NCBI RefSeq assembly: GCF_014284155.1
Contig: NZ_JACOFZ010000001.1
Coordinates: 824,545-888,544 of the forward strand
Source of the DNA: Affinundibacterium nitidum
Lineage (GTDB): Bacteria > Pseudomonadota > Gammaproteobacteria > Burkholderiales > Burkholderiaceae_D
Direction: 5' to 3'
Length of the DNA stretch: 64,000 nucleotides
The notes below the pieces were generated by a model. It was not told the origin of the DNA, did not search any database, and worked only from the letters and a program-made list of their open reading frames with translations. The position numbers were made by a program, and so were the translations under genes. Positions 20,991 to 29,707 of the stretch are shown piece after piece. Each line of letters opens with the position of its first letter. Position 1 is the stretch's first letter.

Positions 20991-22544
20991 TTAACCTGAA
21001 ACTTTACGGAAATCGCGCAAACGAAAACCGAGTGCAGACAATGTGCCAAAGTAAAGCAGCATACACGCAATAATAATGCCGCCCATCATCGCTGCGCGCA
21101 GCAAACGATGACTCTGCATCGCCAGCCAGTCTACTTGCATTGACAAAACGAAGGCTAAACCACCCATCAAAACAAGCGCCACTACCAGCTTCAAGAAGAA
21201 GCTCAGCCACCCTGCTTTCGGTGTATATAGTCCACGTTTACGCAGACCAAAGTAAAGCATTGCCGCATTCACACACGCCCCCAAACCGACCGACAAAGCA
21301 AGGCCTGCTTGATGGATGAATGGTACGAAGACTGCATTCAATACTTGCGTCACAAAGAGCACGATCATCGCGATTTTGACAGGGGTACGAATGTCCTGCT
21401 GCGCATAAAAACCTGGCGCCAAAATTTTGACGAGAATCAAACCTGTCAAACCAACACCATAAGCCGCCACGGCTTTCGCGGTTTCGTGTACCGCGTGCGC
21501 ATCAAATTTACCACCATGAAATAGAGTGGCGGTTAAGGCATCAGACAAGGTCAACAAACCGACTGCTGCTGGCAAGGCCAGCAAACAAGTCAAACGCAAA
21601 CCCCAGTCGAGCAAATCAGAATACTCTTTTTGGTCACCGTTCGCTTTAGCGGAAGAAAGACTAGGCAAAAGCACCGTTCCCAGAGCTACACCTAACATGG
21701 CGGAGGGAAACTCCATTAAGCGATCTGCAAAATTAAGCTGCGATGCGCTTCCATCAGGCAGGAAAGAGGCCCAAGTCGAATTGATCATAATGCTGATCTG
21801 TGTCGCAGAAACAGCTAACACCGCAGGCGCCATTTGGCGCAACACACGGCGTACCTTAGGATCACGCAAGGCGAATGCCGGATTCATTGAAATTCGCGGC
21901 AGCATGCCGATTTGAATCAAAGATGGAATCTGTATCGCCAATTGCAAAAGCCCACCGACAAAAACCGCACAAGCTAACGCGTAGATCTGCTTCTCTATAC
22001 CAAACCAAGTTAACGAGAAATACGCCGCAAAGATAAAGCAAAGATTCAATAGCACAGGAGTAAATGCGGGGATTTTGAAACAGCGCCAGGTATTGAGCAC
22101 TCCACTCGACAATGCGACCAGCGACATGAAGCCGATATACGGGAACATGATGCGAGTGAGGTTGACGGTTAAATCAAATTTCGAAGTCCCCCAAAACCCC
22201 GAAGAAAACATGAAGACCAGCACTGGTGCTCCGACCACACCAACTATGCAGGTCAACAGCAATGCCCACACCAAGACAGTCGCCACGTGATCCACCAACT
22301 CTTTTACTTCACTGTCAGAATTGGCGTTCCGATACTCTGCCAAAATGGGCACAAAGGCCTGTGAGAAAGCACCTTCCGCAAATAAGCGACGAAAGAAATT
22401 AGGAATTTTAAATGCCTGCACATAGGCATCCATGGTCGCGGTCGCACCAAAGAAGGCACCAAACATCATGTCACGAACCAAGCCAGTGATGCGCGACAAC
22501 ATGGTCATACTGCTAATTGCAGCTAAAGTTTTGAGTAAATTCAT
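20991..22544 (-). CDS. murJ: Lipid II flippase MurJ (MviN)
   Basis: MurJ flips the peptidoglycan precursor lipid II across the inner membrane. The 517-residue protein has about 14 hydrophobic segments and the family N-terminus MNLLKTLAAISSMTMLSRIT, followed by GATATMDAYVQAFKIPNFFRRLFAEGAF, here read in pieces (AFKIPNFFRRLFAEGAFSQA is the conserved signature). Further motifs are NFADRLMEFPSAMLGVALG and ILAPGFYAQQDIRTPVKIA. ATG 22544 is preferred over an in-frame TTG three codons upstream. The gene is alone, facing away from tRNA-Ser. Confidence 0.96.
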   Translation of the reverse strand: MNLLKTLAAISSMTMLSRITGLVRDMMFGAFFGATATMDAYVQAFKIPNFFRRLFAEGAFSQAFVPILAEYRNANSDSEVKELVDHVATVLVWALLLTCIVGVVGAPVLVFMFSSGFWGTSKFDLTVNLTRIMFPYIGFMSLVALSSGVLNTWRCFKIPAFTPVLLNLCFIFAAYFSLTWFGIEKQIYALACAVFVGGLLQLAIQIPSLIQIGMLPRISMNPAFALRDPKVRRVLRQMAPAVLAVSATQISIMINSTWASFLPDGSASQLNFADRLMEFPSAMLGVALGTVLLPSLSSAKANGDQKEYSDLLDWGLRLTCLLALPAAVGLLTLSDALTATLFHGGKFDAHAVHETAKAVAAYGVGLTGLILVKILAPGFYAQQDIRTPVKIAMIVLFVTQVLNAVFVPFIHQAGLALSVGLGACVNAAMLYFGLRKRGLYTPKAGWLSFFLKLVVALVLMGGLAFVLSMQVDWLAMQSHRLLRAAMMGGIIIACMLLYFGTLSALGFRLRDFRKVSG

Positions 22545-22739
22545 AGCGCGCAATTATAGCCTTTGCAGTTTGCAATTACGCATTTACGGTCCAAAAGCGG
22601 TCGAGAACAAGCAGAAAACTAGAGATTTCGCTCTCCGTTTCCCATTTCAAGGCCAAAATTGCATTTACCCCGCGATTTTTATCTGTTATACTTTCGAGCT
22701 TCCCAAATGACAGGTTTATACTTGTTATTCAGTGGACAC

Positions 22740-22830
22740 GGAGAGGTGGATGAGTGGTTTAAGTCACACGCCTGGAAAGCGTGCGTAGGTTAATCGCCTA
22801 CCGGGGGTTCGAATCCCCCCTTCTCCGCCA
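22740..22830 (+). tRNA. tRNA-Ser (anticodon GGA)
   Basis: A 91-base class II tRNA with encoded CCA. The acceptor stem is GGAGAGG / CTTCTCC (one G-T pair) with discriminator G, the anticodon stem CACGC / GCGTG encloses loop CTGGAAA (anticodon GGA, reading UCC/UCU), the long variable arm is typical of serine tRNAs, and the T arm is GGGGG-TTCGAAT-CCCCC. A TATACT box at 22717-22722 is at a suitable distance upstream. Confidence 0.97.
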
Positions 22831-22865
22831 AGAACATGTTTCAAGACGTTCAATAACGTACACCG

Positions 22866-22897
22866 AACCCGCTTCAGGCCCAGTGCTGATGCGGGTT
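22866..22897 (+). terminator. Intrinsic terminator of tRNA-Ser
   Basis: Outer stem AACCCGC / GCGGGTT, then a T-T mismatch and inner stem TCAG / CTGA, followed by a run of T. It lies 36 bases after the tRNA. Confidence 0.88.
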
Positions 22898-22916
22898 TTT
22901 TGTTTCTTAAGCGTTA

Positions 22917-23471
22917 ATGGGAAACTCAAATTCTGGACACTGGGGAGACAAAGCAAAATGCGAGAGCCGCCCCGCTATCGACATACGACGATTAGCGCGT
23001 GAAGATTCCTTAAAGCGTTGCAATGCGTTTATATGGCGTTGGTCTGATGGTTCTATGGTATCGGCAACGGTACACCAAGAAGCCTTGGAACTGAGCTATA
23101 CAACCAACCTTAAGCCAATGCAAAGCTACCGCTTCGAGATCACGCAAACCCGCTGCAACTATGGCGGCGCACGTTCATGGCTTACTTGCCCAAACTGCCA
23201 AAAGCAATGCGCAAAAATCTTTGAACGTAACGGGTGTTTTGCTTGCCGATCATGCCAGCGATTACGCTACCAGTAGCAAGCACTCGACCGCATCGCGCGG
23301 CATCAATGGTCTTACACCAAATTGCAAACCCGCTTGCGTGACGGTGAATTAAAACCCAAAGGCATGCACTGGAAAACCTACGACCACATAATTTACCGCC
23401 TAGCTGACATCGACACAAAAGTATCGGAAGCGTTTAACTTCTTAGCGGCACGATTCATGAAAGTATCATAA
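22917..23471 (+). pseudogene. Zinc-ribbon protein of a mobile-element-associated family, interrupted by an in-frame TAG
   Basis: From ATG 22917 the frame encodes MGNSNSGHWGDKAK, IDIRRLAREDSLKR and WRWSDGSMVSATV, then a zinc ribbon CPNC...CRSC (Cys positions about 98-115). It meets TAG at 23274-23276 (codon 120). The same frame continues without another stop to TAA 23469-23471, encoding QALDRIARHQWSYTKLQTRL and KPKGMHWKTYDHI, the expected C-terminal half of this family (the KPKGMHW(R/K)T(F/Y) motif is characteristic as I recall it). The intact form would be 184 codons. A single nonsense change, a sequencing error or amber readthrough could explain it. The position 86 bases after tRNA-Ser fits acquired DNA. 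No name for the family is known to me. Confidence 0.75.
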
Positions 23472-23573
23472 GCACTCAAAAGCTTAAGTCGACTCGTACA
23501 TCCTACAGATGTACACCAAGAATGTTTCAAATTAAAATACCAATTATTCAATAAACAGAAAAGCAATTCCCAA

Positions 23574-24413
23574 ATGATCAAGTTCTTCAAGATTTTTCTT
23601 GCTGCCGCTATCCTTATTCAAACGACCCAAGCAAACGCGAACCACCAACAAACTTTTGCTAATGACATGAGGATTTTTGGGGCATCTCACTCTTTGCTCT
23701 TAAATTCAGAAAAAATGGTAAGAGGATTGATGAATTTTTGCGAAAAAAATCACAAAGAGCATGGCTTACAAATGGGTGATTCTCTGGAAAAATGGCTAAA
23801 TCGTAATCAGAGATATTTCATCCTTTATGAAAGTCTTAGAGAGGAACTTGACGAGTCAATCAAGAATGACAAGAACAGCAAGACTACTATCGAAGAATAT
23901 GAAACGGAAATAAACGCACAATTTTTGCAACGAACTCTTGTCTCATTCGAAAATAAACATAATGCGATGACAGCGAAAGAACAAGTTGCATCTTGCCAAG
24001 ATGTGGCAATGCGTATCATGAACGGAGACCTTGACATCGCACGCAATCCTCAAGTGAAGGCATTTCTCGAACAGCGCCTCTTGGATGATGCTGCACCAAA
24101 CCTAAGTGCAGAGATAGAAGTACCTGTTCCATCGAGTGAAACCGCAGAATCGATCGAAGCCAAAGTCCAAGTGGATCTCAAGTCAATTGGGAAATATTCT
24201 ATAAGCTCAAAACAATCCCAAAACGAAAGTACTAAATTCAGACTTATTCGAATTACGTTTGAGCGCCACTTTCCACGCAAAGAAGCAAAATCTATAGCTG
24301 ATCAACTCTTCAAAACACTTTACGAAAATTTACCTGCCAATTTAGGTTTGCGCGTTTACTTAAAGTTCGGAATGGATAATCAATTACAAGTACGCCACCT
24401 CACCCCAAATTAA
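23574..24413 (+). CDS. Secreted or periplasmic protein of unknown function
   Basis: A 279-residue protein that I do not recognise. It has a signal peptide (MIKFFKIFLAAAILIQTTQA, cleavage likely after ANA), two mature-region cysteines (in MNFCEKNH and VASCQDVA) that could form a disulfide, a largely helical charged middle, and a C-terminal region with alternating beta-like residues (RLIRITFERHFPRKEAKSIA). The gene stands alone in the accessory stretch after tRNA-Ser. The predicted exported location is from the sequence; function is unknown. Confidence 0.65.
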   Translation: MIKFFKIFLAAAILIQTTQANANHQQTFANDMRIFGASHSLLLNSEKMVRGLMNFCEKNHKEHGLQMGDSLEKWLNRNQRYFILYESLREELDESIKNDKNSKTTIEEYETEINAQFLQRTLVSFENKHNAMTAKEQVASCQDVAMRIMNGDLDIARNPQVKAFLEQRLLDDAAPNLSAEIEVPVPSSETAESIEAKVQVDLKSIGKYSISSKQSQNESTKFRLIRITFERHFPRKEAKSIADQLFKTLYENLPANLGLRVYLKFGMDNQLQVRHLTPN

Positions 24414-24768
24414 GGGCAATAGGTTAAATGTGTCGCTAGTCTACAAAAAAAGAGAGAGAAATTTTCTGTTGAGTGTTTTGGTCAATATTGCCCTTGTTTC
24501 TCTTCCAACAATTAGATTTTTTTGACTTCGTAAAGTTACGTAGCAAATCTTTTTGGGCGCATTTTTTGGGGGGGGCACGAACAAAATTCGAATTATCAAA
24601 ACCCTTTATTTATAAGGCTTACAGAGAACTATACGACGGCCCCGCCTTCCGCCAAGAATACAAATGCCCGCAATCGCCGGCATTTTTTATTTATAGCGAG
24701 AAAGGGGATATTCCTCGTAATTTTGAATTCGCGGCCGGAAAAGTAAGTCGCTTTAAGCAATAAGTCGC
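24414..24768. other. Non-coding stretch with a poly-G run and a terminator
   Basis: A 355-base gap between convergent genes. A 96-codon frame (24473-24763) spans most of it but has odd composition and a run of eight G at about 24569-24576, so I do not call it a gene. It may be a decayed coding remnant. A clear intrinsic terminator lies at 24662-24685. Confidence 0.45.
24662..24685 (+). terminator. Intrinsic terminator
   Basis: Stem AAATGCC / GGCATTT with a ten-base loop and a TTTATTT tail on the plus strand. It lies about 250 bases beyond the only plus-strand gene, so it ends that transcript or one from a lost gene in between. Confidence 0.75.
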
Positions 24769-25536
24769 TCAATGAAACAAGTGCATCAACTCATCCATGC
24801 GCGCTAGCTTTCCTATATGTTTGCCATCGCGTTTAGCAATCCCAAGCGCGAACGACAGTTCGTCTTCACTAGGCTCTAGGATTTTAAGGGCCTTCGCAAT
24901 TCGCGGATAGATCGCGTTACGAATATAACGGCGTGGTGCGGTTTTCCATTGCCATCCTAATATCGCACTAAAAATCAGCGCCAAAACCAGTGAGACAGTA
25001 CTTTGATTCTCTGCCAAACTAGATGACAGGAGTCCTAGGTAAGAAGGTAATACGAATATGGCGAGCAAGCCCAATACAGCAACAATGAGCATTTGCGTAT
25101 CGAGATAAAAGTGTGACATTCGACGCTCAACTATAGGCGCCAAGGTTTCAAAGCTTTCAGCGACTAACTCGACCCTCAATTTCTCTTCTATCGTATGTGG
25201 ACTTTGGCGTATGAGTTTCTCAAGTTGTAGCCGTTTGCCGTGATATTTATATGCACGCGGAAATGTTGCTTCAGCCAAAGTCTTGATTGCTGCCGTACGA
25301 CTGCGATTGGCGAACGCAGCGTAGCGAATGGGGTCAGCATGCATGAAAGTCTGACAATCAACACATTCTCGTAAATAGCCGACAGTCGCCCCAGTCGCGA
25401 GAGGAATGCCATAACTCAAATCCGGATCATTGATTTTGCTTAGCTTAAACTCAGTCAACTCGCGACAAATTGGACAAAAATCAACGACGTAACCCATCGC
25501 TTTTTCTTGCCTTCGTTTGCCTAGATAAATCAGCAT
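24769..25536 (-). CDS. Unknown membrane protein with an N-terminal zinc-ribbon-like CxxC pair
   Basis: A 255-residue protein not recognised by me. Near the N-terminus, CPIC (about residue 21) and CVDC (about 58) form a likely zinc ribbon. Two strong hydrophobic helices follow (LIVAVLGLLAIFVLPSYLGL and VSLVLALIFSAILGW, about 150-195), then a cytosolic-looking C-terminal segment with EPSEDELSFALGIAKRDGK. The first ATG (25536) has TAGG at a suitable distance; an internal ATG at 25497 (MGYVVDFCP) would place the zinc ribbon at the very start and is a real alternative. It faces a terminator on its 3' side. Function unknown. Confidence 0.7.
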   Translation of the reverse strand: MLIYLGKRRQEKAMGYVVDFCPICRELTEFKLSKINDPDLSYGIPLATGATVGYLRECVDCQTFMHADPIRYAAFANRSRTAAIKTLAEATFPRAYKYHGKRLQLEKLIRQSPHTIEEKLRVELVAESFETLAPIVERRMSHFYLDTQMLIVAVLGLLAIFVLPSYLGLLSSSLAENQSTVSLVLALIFSAILGWQWKTAPRRYIRNAIYPRIAKALKILEPSEDELSFALGIAKRDGKHIGKLARMDELMHLFH

Positions 25537-25685
25537 AGCTTACCTAACCTCAGAAATACGGTTAATGATAGAAGAAGTTCATTCCCAAATTGAAGCACCT
25601 ATTCTATGCAAGATTACGTGTAAAACAAAGAAACAACACCAAGTTCAAGCAGCAAGATACAAAACAACAACACCACACTTGTCTG

Positions 25686-27134
25686 CTATCTCCACAATAG
25701 ACGCATACACCAACAACCTGGTGCGTGCTTTTGCGATTCTTGCAAACATAGCTTGCTTGCCGCGGTCGAGAGCATTTTGGGAACGATATAGGTCTGATGT
25801 ATACCTCGGATACAGCGCATATAGAAACGTCCAAAGAGATTTCGATATGCCACACGGTTACTCAGACTAATCGCAATCCCCTCCTCCCTGACTTCAACCA
25901 TCACTACACTTCGGAATTGCAAATGTTTATCGTCTGCACCCAAGACTACCTGCGCGATAGTATTGTTTTCATTGACCTGATACGCCCATACTGGAAAGCG
26001 ATTTAAGAAGTATTCCTGAGCTTGGTCTGACATTAGAGAAGATACGGGGCATCCAACGTTCGAAGTACGTAAGCCAAAGGGTTTCACCAGCGCATTTCGG
26101 ACTTGCATCAAACAAGTCACTCCTGCAGGTGAATCTTTGATAAAGGCTTGCAGTAAATCACTCATATAAGCAGTAGCATTTGGCATACTAAACGAACGCA
26201 GTTCTTGATGGTGAATGACTAATTCAAAGTGATCGAGATGGAAGGATGCCTTCTCGACCAACTGATCCCAGACGAGTGAATACGACGGCACAGTTCCTTG
26301 GCGCGTACGTGAGAACAAACTTCCTTTTACTTGATTTGTATACGACATGTAATGATGATGCAGCCGAGAGAATAATTTTTGATACAAAAAATTAGGCAGG
26401 GTTCGATGGCTTGTGCCTCTTGTATGACGTGATACCGAATTCGCTTGATGAAGCTGTAGTTGTTGAACATTGTCACAACGCGCAGCAAAGTCATGTTCAG
26501 AAACTAATCGGGAGAGTTGTTCAGGTAAAACCTCTGTCAACATAGGAATACTTGCTTCCCCTCCAAGGATACGATTTCTGAGATGTTGATCTTGAATTCC
26601 ATGCATATCATCTGGATGAAACGAGACTGCAAATAGCGCAGGACAAGTCGAATTGACTTTCGCTGGCACAAATTGATGCCAGACTCCTCTAGAAAAACGC
26701 ACTGTGAACAAGCTATCGGCAGGGATTTGTATGCAATATGCCTGTTCAAAGAAGGCCTCCAAATTCAATTCATTTTCGTTGTGTTTCGCGGTAGAGAATC
26801 GCAATTGCGTACCATCTCCGCCAGAGACTGCGGTGAACATTCGCGGACTTGCATGTCGATGAAACGGATGTCCTTGGCTTTCGACCAAGAACGTATATAG
26901 GCTACTGTGATCTACATCGCTTTGCATTAATTCGCCAATGCAAGTCGAAGGCTCGTCCAATGCATCGACAAAACGTGGATGCCGCTGCTGCAAATCTGCG
27001 GCTTGCTGCACCATTGCATTACCCCGCCCTCGCCCTACCTCTGCAATCAAATGAACTTCGATATACATACCCCCTACATCTTTGTGTATACAGACATTGG
27101 GAAAACTTGGTTTGCTTAGGTGTGGGTTCGGCAT
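25686..27134 (-). CDS. Cupin-like domain fused to a DUF2867 domain
   Basis: A 482-residue protein with two apparent parts. The N-terminal about 200 residues look like a cupin: a HASPR-type metal-binding stretch GHPFHRHASPRMFTAVSGG (about residue 88) and a later VRFSRGVWHQF. The C-terminal about 180 residues match DUF2867, with QVRNALVKPFGLR, NRFPVWAYQVNENN, ADDKHLQFRS and YRNLFGRFYMRCIRGIHQ-TYIVPKML in order. DUF2867 proteins are often SDR-associated or stand-alone; a cupin fusion is unusual. The last residues (GCWCMRLLWR) look non-conserved. It is a single gene. The domain reading is from memory; no substrate can be given. Confidence 0.7.
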   Translation of the reverse strand: MPNPHLSKPSFPNVCIHKDVGGMYIEVHLIAEVGRGRGNAMVQQAADLQQRHPRFVDALDEPSTCIGELMQSDVDHSSLYTFLVESQGHPFHRHASPRMFTAVSGGDGTQLRFSTAKHNENELNLEAFFEQAYCIQIPADSLFTVRFSRGVWHQFVPAKVNSTCPALFAVSFHPDDMHGIQDQHLRNRILGGEASIPMLTEVLPEQLSRLVSEHDFAARCDNVQQLQLHQANSVSRHTRGTSHRTLPNFLYQKLFSRLHHHYMSYTNQVKGSLFSRTRQGTVPSYSLVWDQLVEKASFHLDHFELVIHHQELRSFSMPNATAYMSDLLQAFIKDSPAGVTCLMQVRNALVKPFGLRTSNVGCPVSSLMSDQAQEYFLNRFPVWAYQVNENNTIAQVVLGADDKHLQFRSVVMVEVREEGIAISLSNRVAYRNLFGRFYMRCIRGIHQTYIVPKMLSTAASKLCLQESQKHAPGCWCMRLLWR

Positions 27135-27615
27135 CTTAGGCTCCTATCGTTATCAATGCGTTGACCAAGGTCGATTGCAACAATGATTCATCATACACCA
27201 CATTTAACTAATTAGCTAATTACCTCATAAAAATATAAGCTTTTTGTATGGCTGCAAGGTGAATTGCCTTGGTCGATTTCTATCCATATGATCGGATTAG
27301 GCCAGAAGTAGTAAACGATGTAGCTTTTTTACAATCATCACCAACCATCTCAACACAGACTTAACCAAACTGTGGTTTCACATCAAACTCTACGGAACTT
27401 ATCTGCATGCTCCCAATCAAACACAGTGTTGAAAATAATCCTCATTAAGCGACTTAAGTGACCTCATCAGGTGTGACTCGATCGCTTTTACACTCGTTGA
27501 CAGTGTTTAGGAAAATCTTCATGCTCTCACTTTTGTTGCGCTAGGCTGAGATATCACCTAGTCTCAAGGTCAAATTCGAGAAACATCCTGCAACCCTACT
27601 TAATCAAGCTGAATA
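27135..27615. promoter_or_regulatory. Divergent intergenic region with a perfect palindrome
   Basis: A 481-base gap between the cupin-DUF2867 gene (minus) and the M61 peptidase gene (plus). It is AT-rich and carries the palindrome at 27209-27222. No consensus promoter, RNA gene or small open frame was convincing. Confidence 0.5.
27209..27222. promoter_or_regulatory. Perfect 14-bp palindrome, candidate operator
   Basis: TAATTAGCTAATTA is a perfect inverted repeat, 75 bases upstream of the cupin-DUF2867 start codon. Its length and position suit a repressor or MarR/TetR-type dimer site. No regulator gene is adjacent, so the partner is unknown. In AT-rich DNA a chance palindrome is possible. Confidence 0.4.
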
Positions 27616-29460
27616 ATGAAAAAAATCCTGCTTCCTTCTATAGCACTTGCGTGCACTTTAGGTTCCGCAACGGCACATGCTGATGTGAACTACCAAATCA
27701 AAATCACTAACGCGGCGCAACATTTGGCTGAAGTCAGTATTGATTTTCCTGCAGCTAAAGGAAATACCTTAGATGTGCAAATGCCGATCTGGCGCACTGG
27801 TCGCTATGAGGTTCTCAACCTAGGCAAGAATGTGCGTCAATTCAAAGCGACGAACAGCAAAGGTCAGCCACTAACATTTGCTAAAACCGACAAAGGTACA
27901 TGGCAAGTTAAGACCAAAGCTGGCGAAGCAGTAAAGGTCAGCTACGAGGTGTACGCCAATGCACTCGGTGAACGTACACAGCACATTGATGACACGCATG
28001 CCTATTTAGATGCCAGCGGCATCTTGATGTATGCAGCGCCGTTCCGCTCCCAAGCGATCACAGTGAAACTAGATACGCCTACAAATTGGGTATCACGTTC
28101 TGGCATGGATAAAGGAAATTGCGACCATTGTTTCGTGGCGCCGAATTACGATGTGTTAATCGATTCACCGATTGAAACAGGTGAGCATGAATTCCATCAA
28201 TTTGAAGTTGACGGCCGCAGTATTGAATTGGCGATCTGGGGTCGTGGCAATTACGATGGCAAGAAGATGGCAGAAGATTTGAAAAAAATCGTCATCGAAA
28301 CTAAAAAGACCTTGGGCGAGTTTCCGTTCAAGAAACGTTACTTGTTCATCGTACATGCAACGGATGGCGCAGGCGGTGCAACAGAACATTTGAACTCTAC
28401 GGTTATTCAAAAACCTCGTTGGACTTACTTTCCTCGCAAAGAATATTTAGGTTTCTTGAAAACTGCAGCACATGAATTCGTCCACACGTGGAACGTCAAG
28501 GCCTACCGCCCGAAAGAAATGGTGCCTTATGAATACCAAAAAGAAAATTACACACGCCTGCTATGGATTGCCGAGGGGAATACGTCTTACTTGGAAGAAT
28601 TGGTGACTTTACGTGCAGGAATCCAAACACGTGACGAATTCCTCGATGACTTATCCAAAGCATTGCTCGCTTATGAACATCAACCGGGCCGCTTCCAGCA
28701 AAGTGCTGCGGAATCAAGTTTTGACTCTTGGATCGATGCGGGTGGAGAACGTGCACGCAATGCCTCAGTTAACATTTATAGCAAAGGGATGTTACTTGGC
28801 AATGCGATCGACATCGAAGTTCGTCGTCAGACTAATGGCGCTAAAGGCTTAGAACACGTGCATCAATATCTGTACGCCCACCATACGGTCGACAAAGGCG
28901 GATTCGGTGAGGCGGATGTTCGTACTGCGTTGAAATCCGTCACTGGTAATGACTGGTCTGATTGGTGGGCAATGTATGTCGATGGCATTGGTGAAATTCC
29001 ATTCCCAGAATTACTGAAAAATGTGGGGCTTAAATACATCATCGAAGCTGGTAAAGATGACGAACAAAAAGAGGAATGGTTCACGGGTCTGCGTACTCGC
29101 GAGGCAGGTGATTTCCCACTCGTGACCGAAGTTGAACGCGATAGCCCGGCTTGGAAAGCCGGCATCGTTGCGGGCGATACTTTGATCGCAGCAAATGGTC
29201 TGCGCTTGACCAATAAAGACTTGAATGACCGTTTGTGGTTAATGCAGCAAACGCCAATGAAGTTATCGGTATTCCGCCGCGACGAGTTGAAAGAACTCGC
29301 CTTCGTACCAGCAAAACAAGTCAAGGGCAAAGCCAAAGTCAAAGCACTTGATGATGCCAATGACCAACAAAAAGCACTCAATAGCAAATGGTTAGGCGTG
29401 GAATGGCCAAGCAAGCCAGCAGCTGACAAAACTAAGGATGCTGAAAAAATAGCCAAATAA
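27616..29460 (+). CDS. M61 family metallopeptidase with PDZ domain (glycyl aminopeptidase type)
   Basis: A 614-residue exported zinc peptidase. A signal peptide ends near ATAHA. The M61 N-terminal beta-domain precedes the catalytic region with zinc motif HEFVH in KTAAHEFVHTWNVKAYRP (about residue 290) and the distal Glu in LLWIAEGNTSYLEELVTLR. A PDZ domain (about 485-570) carries VERDSPAWKAGIVAGDTLIA. M61 enzymes such as Sphingomonas glycyl aminopeptidase release N-terminal glycine and alanine. The C-terminus is Lys-rich. It is preceded by its own promoter region and followed by a terminator. Confidence 0.92.
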   Translation: MKKILLPSIALACTLGSATAHADVNYQIKITNAAQHLAEVSIDFPAAKGNTLDVQMPIWRTGRYEVLNLGKNVRQFKATNSKGQPLTFAKTDKGTWQVKTKAGEAVKVSYEVYANALGERTQHIDDTHAYLDASGILMYAAPFRSQAITVKLDTPTNWVSRSGMDKGNCDHCFVAPNYDVLIDSPIETGEHEFHQFEVDGRSIELAIWGRGNYDGKKMAEDLKKIVIETKKTLGEFPFKKRYLFIVHATDGAGGATEHLNSTVIQKPRWTYFPRKEYLGFLKTAAHEFVHTWNVKAYRPKEMVPYEYQKENYTRLLWIAEGNTSYLEELVTLRAGIQTRDEFLDDLSKALLAYEHQPGRFQQSAAESSFDSWIDAGGERARNASVNIYSKGMLLGNAIDIEVRRQTNGAKGLEHVHQYLYAHHTVDKGGFGEADVRTALKSVTGNDWSDWWAMYVDGIGEIPFPELLKNVGLKYIIEAGKDDEQKEEWFTGLRTREAGDFPLVTEVERDSPAWKAGIVAGDTLIAANGLRLTNKDLNDRLWLMQQTPMKLSVFRRDELKELAFVPAKQVKGKAKVKALDDANDQQKALNSKWLGVEWPSKPAADKTKDAEKIAK

Positions 29461-29510
29461 CTCCTTACAGAGTTTAGCTTGTCAGCATTTGTAACAAGCG
29501 TACGAACAAC

Positions 29511-29542
29511 AATGGCAGTCGAGTAAAATCTCCACTGCCATT
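29511..29542 (+). terminator. Intrinsic terminator after the M61 peptidase gene
   Basis: Stem AATGGCAGT / ACTGCCATT with a 14-base loop and a TTT tail, 50 bases beyond the stop codon. Confidence 0.8.
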
Positions 29543-29707
29543 TTTGTTGCCCGATCGAAAAACTAACGCCAGTTTTCTTGCGGCGCACCAAAAAAAGAAA
29601 GAAATTCGTGAATTATTGTGACATCCAAATACTCTACTCGCGCGTTATATACTGACAGGTATGGTCGTAATTGCATTCAATTCGTTTATTCCATGCGAAA
29701 GAACAAT

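Noticed and set aside
22740-22830. Attachment-site duplication of the tRNA-Ser 3' end
   Set aside because: I looked for a second copy of the T-arm/acceptor sequence downstream within the window and saw none; no integrase gene is present.
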